In this document: positions 17,818 through 26,082 of the stretch, piece after piece
Position numbering within the stretch: position 1 is the stretch's first letter
How the letters are laid out: the number at the start of each line of letters is the position of its first letter
Assembly (NCBI RefSeq): GCF_020400585.1
Contig: NZ_JAINVF010000029.1
Location: 31,022-95,021 of the forward strand
Direction: 5' to 3'
DNA from: Streptomyces sp. NK08204
GTDB lineage: Bacteria; Actinomycetota; Actinomycetes; Streptomycetales; Streptomycetaceae
DNA length: 64,000 nt
Translations under genes and position numbers: made by a program
Notes under the pieces: generated by a model
Told to the model about the DNA's origin: nothing
The model's database searches: none
The model's input: the letters and a program-made list of their open reading frames with translations, nothing else

Positions 17818-18861
17818 ATGGCACAGCCCCCCTTTCCGGCTCTGACCCCCAGCGCTACCGACTTCACGGCGGGAGCCGCCCTCTACATCGCTTCAGCGGC
17901 GGCCGAACTTCCGCCCGCGTTGCCTGTCGCAGACGCCATTCGCGACGGGAGCTATTCACAGGAAAGCGCCGACATCGCCGGATACAGCGCCGTCACCATC
18001 GCGGAGGAATCAAGCACGATCTTCGACCTGGCATCCGCTGCCGCCCTGTCGGCCACCGCTCGGACAACCGTACCGAGCACCGATATCCGCAGCGTGCTGT
18101 TCGTCAGCGTATTTCCCTTCACGCACCCGGCCCTTTACAACATACCCGCAGCGATCGCCGAATCCGTCCGCTCTCCTTGCGCCTTCGCCACCCAGCTTTC
18201 GAACGCGTCCTGCGCTGCCGGTGTCGATGCCCTCGTCATGGCCGGGCATCGCTTGCTCGTCACCGACGAACGCGCCGCCCTCGTCGTCGCCGGCGATCTC
18301 TGGAGGCAGCCCCACATAGATCGCTTCAACTGCAACCCGAATTTCGTATTCGCTGACGGTGCCGCCGCCGTCGTGCTCAGCCGCGACGTCGGGTACGCCC
18401 GTCTTCTCTCGGGCGCAACCCTCACCGATCCGACACTGAGCGGCCTGCACGCCGACGTCCCCACAGCCCGCACACCCGTCGACATCACCGCGCGCGCCCG
18501 CGCATTCTTTGAGACCCGCATGGACCCCGACGAGGTTCACGCGCGCCTCGAAGCCGCTTTGACATCCACGATCGACGCCGCCCTTTCTCTGGCTGGTGTC
18601 AGCATGGACGACGTAGCCTACGCACTCTTGCCGGCCATCGGGAGGACCTTCCTCCAGCGGTATCTCGACATGCTGAAGATTCCCATTTCTCGCACCACGT
18701 GGGATTACTACGCGACTACGAGCCACATCGGCCCCGGCGACCAGTTCAGTGCGCTCACGTATCTCATGGACAACGACCGATGCGGCAGCGGTGATGTCAT
18801 TCTCTTGATCGGCGAGGGAGTAGGGTTTCAATTCAGCGTGGCGGTACTCGAGGTCCAATAG
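17818..18861 (+). CDS. KASIII-like (thiolase fold) protein, paralogue 2
   Basis: The 347-residue product aligns along its whole length with the 16123-17181 product. Shared blocks include LYIASAAAE, AVTIAEES, ALVVAGDLWRQP, DRFNC and GATLTDPTLSGLHA-type stretches. The nucleophile cysteine is in SNASCAAGVDALVMAGHRLL. The histidine motif is replaced by LPAIGRTF, and the asparagine region reads SHIGPGDQ, so the same two active-site changes are present. ATG 17818 follows GGAGG at a good distance. Conservation of both copies with the same altered active site suggests a shared, perhaps heterodimeric, function. It is followed by about 200 bases without a supported gene. Confidence 0.85.
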   Translation: MAQPPFPALTPSATDFTAGAALYIASAAAELPPALPVADAIRDGSYSQESADIAGYSAVTIAEESSTIFDLASAAALSATARTTVPSTDIRSVLFVSVFPFTHPALYNIPAAIAESVRSPCAFATQLSNASCAAGVDALVMAGHRLLVTDERAALVVAGDLWRQPHIDRFNCNPNFVFADGAAAVVLSRDVGYARLLSGATLTDPTLSGLHADVPTARTPVDITARARAFFETRMDPDEVHARLEAALTSTIDAALSLAGVSMDDVAYALLPAIGRTFLQRYLDMLKIPISRTTWDYYATTSHIGPGDQFSALTYLMDNDRCGSGDVILLIGEGVGFQFSVAVLEVQ

Positions 18862-19062
18862 ACCTGTCCCTACGGGCGAGCGCGCCGCCGAGGACACCCG
18901 CTTCCACGACACCGCCGACGAGGTGAGGCCACCCGCGTCGCGAGCATCCTCGGGCGGCACTCCTGCCGCTCTGTGACCCACGCCACATGTAGTTCCTGTC
19001 AGGAATCGGGACGCTGCTCCGCTCAACCCACGCAAGAGCAAGCGAACTGACAGGAGGACCAC

Positions 19063-20283
19063 ATGAAGCACCGCATCGTCGTCCTCGGCGCCGGCTATGC
19101 CGGAGCCTACGTGGCCGGGAACCTGGCCCGTCGGCTGTCCCCGGCGGACACCGAGATCACCGTGGTCAACGCCGTACCCGACTTCGTCCAGCGGGTGCGG
19201 CTGCACCAGTTGGCGGCCGGTCAGGACGTCGAGGCTCCACAGCTCGCCGACGTCTTCGCGGGCACGGGGATACGGCTGCGCGTGGCCCGTGTCACCGCCG
19301 TGGACCCCGAGCACCGGCTCGTCGCCGTGGCCGACGCCGACGGCGGCGGGGAGCTCGGCTACGACACGCTTGTCTACGCGCTCGGCAGCCACGGCGGCGT
19401 CGACGGCGTCCCCGGTGCGGCTGAGCACGCCTTCGACATCGCCGGCCGGCCGTCGGCGCTGCGGCTGCGCGAGCGCCTGGACGGCCTGGGCGATGGCGGG
19501 CGTGTAGTGGTCGTCGGCGACGGGTTGACCGGCATCGAGACCGCCACCGAGGTGGCCGAATCCCGGCCCGGCCTGTCGGTGACGCTGGTCGCCCGCGGTG
19601 AGCTGGGCGCCCGGCTCACCGCCGGGGCCCGGGGCCACCTGCGCCGGGCCTGCGACCGGCTGGGAGTCACCGTCCTGGAGCGCACCAGTGTCGAAGCCGT
19701 CGAAGCGACGCGGGTGCTGTGCGCCGACGGCACCGCCCTGGCGTCCGACGCAACCGTGTGGACGGCCGGGTTCGCGGTCGGCCCCACCGCCGCCGCCGGC
19801 GGACTGGAGGTCACCGAGACTGGTCAGATCGTCGTCGACCGCACCATGCGGTCGGTCTCGCACCCGAACGTCTACGCCATCGGCGACAGCGCCCACGCCA
19901 TCGGCGACAACGGCCGGTCGCTGCCCATGTCCTGCTCCTCGGCCGGCTGCACCGCCGTACAGGCCATCGAGGCGATCGTGGGACGCCTGACCGGCCGCAA
20001 GATCGCGAACACCAAGCTGGTCTACACGTACAACCACATCACCCTCGGGCGGCGGGACGCGATCCTGCAGTTGGTCGACGACGAAGGGCAGGCAAAGCCG
20101 AAGTACCTGGGCGGCTGGAAGTCCGCGCGGATCAAGGCGGTCCTCGTCGCGCTCTCCCGGTGGGCCATCTCGTACCCGACCCTGGGCATGCCCAAGCGCA
20201 AGCGCCGCCTGGCCGCCGCGACGAACGCGGCGGACGCGACCGCCGAGAAAGCCGTCGCGACCGCCGAGAAAGCGGCCGCGTAG
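19063..20283 (+). CDS. NAD(P)/FAD-dependent oxidoreductase (NDH-2-like)
   Basis: The 406-residue flavoprotein has an N-terminal FAD Rossmann motif (VVLGAGYAGAYVAGNL), a second NAD(P) motif (VVVVGDGLTGIETATEVA) and the late FAD-binding segment NVYAIGDSAHA. This is the pyridine nucleotide-disulfide/NDH-2 layout. It ends in a basic, Ala/Lys-rich tail (about residues 370-406) that could bind membrane or acidic surfaces. A good GGAGG precedes the ATG. The next gene is an ECF41-type sigma factor 12 bases away; this sigma family is typically encoded beside carboxymuconolactone-decarboxylase/oxidoreductase/epimerase genes and controls them. A TGTC-n-CGCT pair at about 18997-19023 could be its promoter (weak). 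Confidence 0.9.
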   Translation: MKHRIVVLGAGYAGAYVAGNLARRLSPADTEITVVNAVPDFVQRVRLHQLAAGQDVEAPQLADVFAGTGIRLRVARVTAVDPEHRLVAVADADGGGELGYDTLVYALGSHGGVDGVPGAAEHAFDIAGRPSALRLRERLDGLGDGGRVVVVGDGLTGIETATEVAESRPGLSVTLVARGELGARLTAGARGHLRRACDRLGVTVLERTSVEAVEATRVLCADGTALASDATVWTAGFAVGPTAAAGGLEVTETGQIVVDRTMRSVSHPNVYAIGDSAHAIGDNGRSLPMSCSSAGCTAVQAIEAIVGRLTGRKIANTKLVYTYNHITLGRRDAILQLVDDEGQAKPKYLGGWKSARIKAVLVALSRWAISYPTLGMPKRKRRLAAATNAADATAEKAVATAEKAAA

Positions 20284-20295
20284 CCGCCTCATAGG

Positions 20296-21258
20296 GTGAT
20301 CCGCGTGGACAGCACCGCCACTGACCGCTTCGACACCAGCCGGTTCGAATCCAGCCGCAACCGGCTGGACTCCCTGGCGTACCGGCTGCTGGGTTCCGCC
20401 GCCGACGCCGAAGACGCCGTGCAGGACGCGTTTCTGCGCTGGCAGGCCGCCGACCGGCAGCGGATCAAGGCGCCGGAGGCATGGCTGACCAGAGTCGTCA
20501 CCAACCTGTGCCTCGACCGGCTCCGCTCGGCACAGGCCCGCCGCGAACGCACCGCCGGCGCCTGGCTGCCCGAACCGCTGCTCGACGGCGACCCGATGCT
20601 CGGCCCGGCCGACACTTTCGAGCAGCGCGAATCGGTCTCCCTGGCCGTGCTGACTCTCATGGAGTGCCTGTCACCCCTCGAGCGGGCCGTCTACGTCCTG
20701 CGCGAAGCGTTCTCCTGCAGCCACGCCGAGATCGCCGAGATCCTCGACATCACCGAGTCCGCAAGCCAGCAGCGCCTCCACCGGGCCCGGCACCGCATCA
20801 CCGCCGCGCGCCGCAGCGGCGGCGAAGCCGACCCGGCAACAGCCTGCAGAATCGTCCAGGAATTCCTCGCCGCTGCCTCCTCGGGCCGCACCGAACGGCT
20901 GGTGGCGCTGCTCACCGACGACGCGACCGCGATCTCCGACGGCCTCGGCCTGACCGAGACACTGCTGCGATTCGACACCGCGCAGGGCATCGCCGCCGTC
21001 GCACGGGCCGGCTTCAGACCCACACCCGCGAAACGGCGACTTGCCGGCGGCACACCCGCCATCCACTACGCGCTCGTCAACGGCGCCCCCGCCGTCCTCT
21101 TCGTACTCGGCGACCGGGTCATCGGCGCCGTGACGTTCGACATCACAGGCGGCAAGATCGCAACCGTGCGCGGCATCGCCGCCCCCACCCGTCTCACCCG
21201 CCTCACCGAAGCTTGGCAGCAGCACGGACCGGACACGCCGCTCCTCGCCCAGTGGTGA
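20296..21258 (+). CDS. ECF41-type (SigJ-like) RNA polymerase sigma factor
   Basis: The 320-residue product has sigma region 2 (NRLDSLAYRLLGSAADAEDAVQDAFLRWQA) and region 4 (LSPLERAVYVLREAFSCSHAEIAEIL...QRLHRARHRI). A C-terminal SnoaL-like domain of ~110 residues follows (VQEFLAAASSGRTERLVALL). The WLPEPL motif after region 2 fits ECF41. The C-terminal NPDKL motif of the family is not clear here (APTRL stands at that place). In ECF41 proteins the SnoaL extension modulates activity in place of an anti-sigma factor. Start GTG 20296, with GTG 20305 as alternative. It probably forms an operon with the flavoprotein upstream. Confidence 0.92.
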   Translation: MIRVDSTATDRFDTSRFESSRNRLDSLAYRLLGSAADAEDAVQDAFLRWQAADRQRIKAPEAWLTRVVTNLCLDRLRSAQARRERTAGAWLPEPLLDGDPMLGPADTFEQRESVSLAVLTLMECLSPLERAVYVLREAFSCSHAEIAEILDITESASQQRLHRARHRITAARRSGGEADPATACRIVQEFLAAASSGRTERLVALLTDDATAISDGLGLTETLLRFDTAQGIAAVARAGFRPTPAKRRLAGGTPAIHYALVNGAPAVLFVLGDRVIGAVTFDITGGKIATVRGIAAPTRLTRLTEAWQQHGPDTPLLAQW

Positions 21259-21352
21259 CCCCGGGGCGATGCAGGCGGACAAAAAAGCCCCGTCAAGGAG
21301 ATCAAAGCGCGTGGAACCGCACGACCGCCCGATGTCCGGCCCGCTCCGCCCG

Positions 21353-21525
21353 CTGGGCAGTCCTTCGATGCGCAGTTCGACTTCCTCGCCGAGGCCGGGG
21401 TGCCACGCGTCTTCTCGGGCAAGAGTCGTCCCACGAGCACAGACGACTTGGCCGCGGCATCGAACTCGCCGTGCCCGCCGAGGAACTGAACTCCTCGGCG
21501 GGATCCTCGCCCGGGCGGGACCGAC
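21353..21525 (+). pseudogene. Serine recombinase (Pin/resolvase type) remnant
   Basis: Two short frames recall a resolvase. One reads QFDFLAEAGVPRVFSGK and the next reads HEHRRLGRGIELAVPAEEL, joined with a frame change and a deletion of the part normally between them. No start, no catalytic serine region and no DNA-binding domain remain. It is a relic of a mobile element; the 21259-21566 stretch holds nothing else that I can support. Confidence 0.55.
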
Positions 21526-21566
21526 GCCGGTGGCGGTCGGTCCCGCGGGCCAGGGCCACTCGGCTG

Positions 21567-22379
21567 TCAGCCCAGCAGCTCGGCCATCCGGTCGAGGCGG
21601 CGCAGAGTCTCGTCGCGCGGCTCGGACGGCAGGTTGAACGTGATCTCGTCCACGCCCGCCTCCGTCAGCTCCGCGACGACCTTTGCCTCGGGCGTGGCCG
21701 CGTGCACCACGACCGGCACCCGCCGCCCGGCGCGTTCCCGCAGCTCGGCGATGCCGGCGGCGAGTGTCTCGGGGCTCGCGGCGAACGGGAACCAGCCGTC
21801 GCCGTACTCCAGCACCCGGTCGAACGTCCCCGGCCCCCAGCCGCCGACCAGCACCGGGATCGGGTGGAGCGGCTTCGGCCAGGAGTACGCAGGGGGAAAG
21901 TCCACGTACGTGCCGTGGAACTCGGCCCGCTCATGGGTCCACAGCTCCTTCATCGCCAGGACGCGCTCGCGCATCAGCGCCATCCGGGTGCGCGGGTCGG
22001 TGCCGTGGTCGCGCATCTCCTCGCGGTTCCAGCCGGCGCCGATGCCGAGGACGGCGCGGCCACCGGACACGTGGTCCAGCGAGGCCATCTCCTTGGCGAA
22101 GATGATCGGGTCGCGCTGCGGGATCAGCGCGATGCCGGTGCCGAGCAGCAGCCGTTCGGTGGCGACGGCGGCGGCGGTGAGCGCCACCACCGGGTCGAAC
22201 GTGCGGTAGTAGATCGGGGGCAGCTCGCCTCCGCCGGGGAACGGCGTGTTGCGGCTGACCGGGATGTGGGTGTGCTCGGTCACGAACAGCGAGCCGAAGC
22301 CGCGTTCCTCCAGCGCCGCCCCGAGCGCGTCGGGCGCGATCCCCTTGTCGGTCACGAACGTCGATACGCCGAACTTCAT
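21567..22379 (-). CDS. LLM-class F420-dependent oxidoreductase
   Basis: The 270-residue product has the bacterial luciferase-like barrel: MKFGVSTFVTDKG at the N-terminus, FVTEHTHIP, GTGIALIPQRDP, GGRAVLGIGAGWNREEM and PVLVGGWGPGTFDRV. These are typical of F420-dependent LLM oxidoreductases. ATG 22379 was chosen because the family start is MKFG and GAGGTGG lies upstream; GTG 22394 is an alternative. It sits 18 bases after the P450 stop on the same strand, so the two are probably one transcript and may act on the same small molecule. Confidence 0.92.
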   Translation of the reverse strand: MKFGVSTFVTDKGIAPDALGAALEERGFGSLFVTEHTHIPVSRNTPFPGGGELPPIYYRTFDPVVALTAAAVATERLLLGTGIALIPQRDPIIFAKEMASLDHVSGGRAVLGIGAGWNREEMRDHGTDPRTRMALMRERVLAMKELWTHERAEFHGTYVDFPPAYSWPKPLHPIPVLVGGWGPGTFDRVLEYGDGWFPFAASPETLAAGIAELRERAGRRVPVVVHAATPEAKVVAELTEAGVDEITFNLPSEPRDETLRRLDRMAELLG

Positions 22380-22397
22380 ATGCGTCCACCTCACCCG

Positions 22398-23576
22398 TCA
22401 GCGGAACTTGATCGTGGTGGGCAGCGAGGCGAACCCCCGGATGTTGGTGGTGTAGACGCGGACGACCCGGTCCGGGTCGATCTCGTACTCGCTGATCCGG
22501 GCCGCCAGTTCGTCCAGGACGATCCGAGCCTCGAGCCGGGCCAACGGAGCACCGAGGCAGAAGTGCGGGCCGCCCCCGAAGCTGATCGCGCGGTGGGTGT
22601 CGCGGTCGAGGTCGTAGCGTTCGGCGTCCGGAAACACCTCGGGGTCGCGGTTCGCTGCCGCGATCAGCAGCAGGACGCGCGCCCCCTGGGGCAGCCGGAC
22701 GCCGTGCAGGGTCCGGTCCTCGGTGAGCGTGCGGACCATGTACTGGACGGGAGTGTCGTAGCGCAGGGTCTCCTCGACCCAGTCCGTGATCCGCCCCTCG
22801 AAGGCACGGGTGCGCTGCTGCGGGTACCGCCACGCCCAGTACCAGGCGTTGCCCAGCAGCCGCAGGCTCGTTTCATAGCCCGCCGTGACCAGCAGACCGA
22901 GCAGGGCGATGATCTGCTGGTCGGTCAGCGGCGAGCCGCCGACCGACGCCTGCGCCAGCGTGGTCAGCAGGTCCGTGCCCGGCGTGCGGCGCCGTTCGCC
23001 GACCCAGCGCACGTAGTATTCCGCCAGCGCGCTCATCGCCTGGGCGTTCTCGGGCGTGAGGTCCCGGGCGCCAGGCGGGCGGTGGAACGCGAGGTTGATC
23101 AGGCGGCGCATCTCGGCCCGGTCGGCGACCGGAACCCCGATCAGCTCCGAGATCACATCCATCGGGACCGTGGCCGCCACATCGGCGATGAAGTCGAACG
23201 ATTCGCGTTCCAGCGCCGGTTCGAGGTGGGTGCGCACGACGTCACGGATCCGCGGCTCCAGCCCGGCGATGCGCCGCGGGCTGAACACCGCCGACACCAG
23301 GGCCCGCGTCTGGGTGTGCACGGGCGGATCCATGGCGTTGAACGACATCACCTTGTGGGCGTCGGGTCCCCAGATGGCGGAATCCAGGAGGGGGCCATTG
23401 GAGCTGGAGAACCCTGCCGAGTCGCGTAACGCGGCGTCCACATCCGCATGCCGCGACAACGCCCAGATGTCCAGGTCCTCGTTGTGATAGACGGGCGCCG
23501 TCTCCCGGAGCCACGCATACAGCGGATAGGGGTCAACGTTGAGCTGCTCGTCGTAGGGGCTGTACTCCACTGCCAC
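22398..23576 (-). CDS. Cytochrome P450
   Basis: The 392-residue product is a full-length bacterial P450. The I-helix oxygen-activation motif reads LLVTAGYETS (Tyr where His/Asp/Glu is common before ET), the K-helix ExxR is EETLR, and the heme loop FGGGPHFCLG carries the cysteine ligand. Start GTG 23576 is preceded by a purine-rich stretch. It is paired with the F420 oxidoreductase downstream. The substrate is not predictable from the sequence. It might tailor the polyketide, but ~10 kb of regulatory genes separate the two. Confidence 0.95.
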   Translation of the reverse strand: MAVEYSPYDEQLNVDPYPLYAWLRETAPVYHNEDLDIWALSRHADVDAALRDSAGFSSSNGPLLDSAIWGPDAHKVMSFNAMDPPVHTQTRALVSAVFSPRRIAGLEPRIRDVVRTHLEPALERESFDFIADVAATVPMDVISELIGVPVADRAEMRRLINLAFHRPPGARDLTPENAQAMSALAEYYVRWVGERRRTPGTDLLTTLAQASVGGSPLTDQQIIALLGLLVTAGYETSLRLLGNAWYWAWRYPQQRTRAFEGRITDWVEETLRYDTPVQYMVRTLTEDRTLHGVRLPQGARVLLLIAAANRDPEVFPDAERYDLDRDTHRAISFGGGPHFCLGAPLARLEARIVLDELAARISEYEIDPDRVVRVYTTNIRGFASLPTTIKFR

Positions 23577-23645
23577 CCTCTGTCGCCTCCACCGTTGTGA
23601 TGTGTTCGAGAGTTCCTGCGCCGGTGCCGACCGGGTCCGGATCGG

Positions 23646-24226
23646 TCAGGACCCGGTGGCCTCGCGGAGCAGCAGAGCGGTGCCGCGCCCGGGCAGGGCG
23701 CCGCGTTGAGGACGAGCGCGCCGTTGACGGCGCCGGGGTTTCCCATGGACCTTCTTGGCGCGCTCGCTTTCCAGCGGGAGCCCTCGGTGCCCGACCTGAG
23801 CACCGCGCTGCGCCGCATCGAGGGCGCAGGCGTAGCCGGGTGGCTGTCTCCCGTCGGCCGAGGCGCCCACGAGGAGCCGGCCCCGGTGACCGCGGCGACG
23901 CTGCCCCACGATGACGTCGGGCCTGGCGAGCATCCGCGGATGTCGTCCGTCTGGGTCTTGCGGGCCGTCACCGGGCCGCGTGGCCTGATGACGCGTACCG
24001 CCCGCTGTCGTCGATGTCCTCGTCGATGCCGGACAGCCAGAGCCTCTCGCCGGCCCCGGCGGACACGGTGACACCTCGGGAATCAGGTCCCGCGGGCCCG
24101 CGCGGCAGCCGCGTCATCGAGGATCTCGACGGCGAAGAGGTCGGCCATCAGCGCGGCGGCCACCCGCTCCAGTCGCTCGGCGGGGGCCAGGTCGGTGAAC
24201 GGTGTCGCCGACGTCGAGGCGGACAT
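23646..24226 (-). pseudogene. LUD-domain protein, frameshifted copy
   Basis: From ATG 24226 the product begins like the intact LUD gene at 28243 (LAPAERLERVAAAL, then FAVEILDDAAAAR). The frame is lost near 24090, and matching pieces continue in other frames (DVIVG, SVAAVTGAGS, QRGAQVG) to a shared C-terminus LLLREATGS before the stop at 23646. At least three frame changes are needed. The leader with AGGAGGCACC before the ATG is like those of the KASIII and LUD genes, so this was once a regulated member of the same set. Confidence 0.8.
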
Positions 24227-24339
24227 GGTGCCTCCTGGCTGGAGTGCGTGTCAGGTCGTCACGAGCAGGCAGTGCCGTCCGGCGCGACGGCCGGGGACGG
24301 AGCGCCGGGTCATGGCTTCTCTTGATCTTCCCAGCTCGC

Positions 24340-24399
24340 TGGGTGATGTGTTCGTCTCATCAGTACGACAACGCAACCCGCCGGAATGTGAGGTGTGAG
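24340..24399 (-). promoter_or_regulatory. ECF-like promoter/operator motif, copy C2
   Basis: On the minus strand: CCTCACATTCCGG, then TGTCGTA (rc of 24364-24370), then a downstream block nearly identical to copy A. It points at the decayed LUD gene. It lies head-to-head with copy C1, so the two form an imperfect inverted pair. Confidence 0.65.
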
Positions 24400-24400
24400 A

Positions 24401-24457
24401 CGCCGACCTCACGTTCAGGGGCGTTGCCTTGTCGACATGATGAGGGCAGACGCGACG
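24401..24457 (+). promoter_or_regulatory. ECF-like promoter/operator motif, copy C1 (sigma gene)
   Basis: CCTCACGTTCAGG, TGTCGA (24430-24435), a 17-base spacer and CGACG (24453-24457) lie just before the ECF41 sigma gene. This suggests the sigma factor may drive its own promoter. Confidence 0.65.
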
Positions 24458-24474
24458 GAGGAGCTGGTGACACG

Positions 24475-25407
24475 ATGACCACCGAATCGGAGCCGGAGCA
24501 CGGCCGGTCCGATCCGAGCCTGAGCGTGATCATGAGCGAACGGCGTCAGCTGATCAATCTCGCCTACCGGCTTCTCGGCTCCCTGGCCGATGCCGAGGAC
24601 GCCGTCCAGGAGACCTACGCCCGGTGGTACGCGATGCCGCGGGACGACCAGGACGCCATCGAATCCCCCGGCGCCTGGCTGACGACGGTGACCAGCCGCA
24701 TCTGCCTCAACCTGCTCGGCTCGGCGCGGGCTCGGCGCGAGACGTATGTGGGGGAATGGATCCCCGAGCCCCTGCCCGAACGCACGGAGTGGGTCACGGT
24801 ACGGTCGGGCGGCACGCACATGGATCCGGCCGACCGGGTCACCCTCGACGAGTCGGTCAGCATGGCCTTCCTCGTCGTGCTCGAATCGATGACCCCGGCC
24901 GAACGGGTGGCCTTCGTCCTGCACGACGTCTTCCGCTACTCCTTCGCCGAGGTGGCCGAGATCGTGGGCCGGACGCCGGCGGCCTGCCGTCAACTGGCCT
25001 CCTCGGCCCGCCGCCGCGTCCGCGCCTCGCGGGCCTCCGTGACCCCGCCGGCCCGGCAGGCCGACATCGTCAGGGAGTTCAAGCAGGTGTGGGAGGCCAA
25101 GGACATCGACGGCCTCATCGGCCTGCTCGATCCCAAAGCCACGGTGATCGCCGACGGCGGCGGCCTGGCCGCCACAGTGGACCGGCCGGTCCAGGGAGGC
25201 GAGCAGATCGCGCGCGCCTGTGTCGAGCTTGCCGAGCGGGCTCCCTTGACGATCCTGGAGCGTACGGTCAACGGCCAGCCCGGCCTGGTGAGCCAGCAGG
25301 GCGGCGTCACGGTGGCGGTGCTGGCCTTCGACGTCGTCGGCGACCGGATCAAGTACATCTGGGCGGTGCTCAACCCCGAGAAACTCCGGACCTGGACCGC
25401 GGACTGA
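24475..25407 (+). CDS. ECF41-type RNA polymerase sigma factor with SnoaL extension
   Basis: The 310-residue product has region 2 (RRQLINLAYRLLGSLADAED), the conserved EWIPEPLPE segment after it, and region 4 (MTPAERVAFVLHDVFRYSFAEVAEIV). The ~100-residue SnoaL-like C-terminal domain ends with VLNPEKLRTW near residue 300. NPEKL matches the NPDKL signature of ECF41, whose tail regulates the sigma core. ATG 24475 is preceded by GGAGGA. It is transcribed from motif C1, and the same motif precedes the LUD and KASIII genes, so these are candidate targets. Confidence 0.93.
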   Translation: MTTESEPEHGRSDPSLSVIMSERRQLINLAYRLLGSLADAEDAVQETYARWYAMPRDDQDAIESPGAWLTTVTSRICLNLLGSARARRETYVGEWIPEPLPERTEWVTVRSGGTHMDPADRVTLDESVSMAFLVVLESMTPAERVAFVLHDVFRYSFAEVAEIVGRTPAACRQLASSARRRVRASRASVTPPARQADIVREFKQVWEAKDIDGLIGLLDPKATVIADGGGLAATVDRPVQGGEQIARACVELAERAPLTILERTVNGQPGLVSQQGGVTVAVLAFDVVGDRIKYIWAVLNPEKLRTWTAD

Positions 25408-25425
25408 CCGTACGGCGCCGCCCCG

Positions 25426-25470
25426 TTCATCAGTACGACAGGACAGCCGGCCAGAACGTGAGGCGAGGCA
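25426..25470 (-). promoter_or_regulatory. ECF-like promoter/operator motif, copy D (orphan)
   Basis: Minus-strand orientation: CCTCACGTTCTGG followed by TGTCGTA (rc of 25434-25440). It lies just behind the sigma gene and would transcribe antisense into it. It may be a leftover of rearrangement, or a source of antisense RNA. Confidence 0.5.
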
Positions 25471-25666
25471 CCGGTCGCGACGGGCTGGGCGCGGTATTAC
25501 GGGGCGTGGGGTCGTGCCGGTGCGCCGTCTGGCGGACAAGGCGGGACTGACCGCCGCGCTGCCGGCGGCGGCGCGGCGGCGCGGCGGCTTCCACCCGGTG
25601 CGCCGGAATCGACGTGACGCGCCAGGCAGCCCTGGTCCTGGGCCACCCCGCCTCCGCGTCCACGCT

Positions 25667-25863
25667 GTACCGGTACCGGTACCGGTACTGGCCCCCGGTC
25701 ACCCGATCGAAGAAGGGCTTGCCGAAGCAGCGCCTCGCGGCGGGCGCCGCAACAGCTGGACCTGCGCGCCGGACGTCCCGGCCGGAACAGCCGGCCCACC
25801 GTCAGCGGGCCGCCGGTCCCGTCCGGCAGTGTCGGCACGTCCGGCAGCGTCGGCACGTCCGGC
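25667..25863. repeat. Short tandem repeats in a gene-free stretch
   Basis: GTACCG occurs three times plus GTAC at 25667-25688, and an 18-base unit (GTCCGGCAGTGTCGGCAC) occurs twice plus a part at 25821-25863. They lie in the 25471-25938 interval, where I support no gene. Confidence 0.6.
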
Positions 25864-25938
25864 TTGGCGCGGCACCGACCGCCTGGGAGACCTGAAAATC
25901 TTCCGATCCGCCACAGCACGACGTCTGCCGGCCCGCCC

Positions 25939-25994
25939 GGGGCATGTCCGCTCCGTCTCGACGTCAGTCGGTGGCGACGGAGCGGACATGCCCC
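25939..25994. terminator. Strong hairpin, 19-bp perfect arms
   Basis: 25939-25957 pairs perfectly with 25976-25994 around an 18-base loop. It stands about 90 bases beyond the 3' end of the minus-strand FAD monooxygenase and likely terminates it. Confidence 0.75.
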
Positions 25995-26082
25995 AGGAGA
26001 ACGATCCTCCGGGCGGTCGTCGTCGTGCGCGTGCCGTGGCGCTCGGTCTCCCGCCGACAGCTCGCGGCGTCCGGGCCGGCGT

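Noticed and set aside
20481..23429. Very long open frame on the plus strand
   Set aside because: It runs through the sigma gene in the wrong frame and antisense to the LLM and P450 genes; a high-G+C shadow. Only the recombinase-like piece near 21400-21525 inside it was kept as a remnant.
25821..25863. CRISPR-like repeat
   Set aside because: Only two and a half directly adjacent 18-base units with no spacers; it is a simple tandem repeat.
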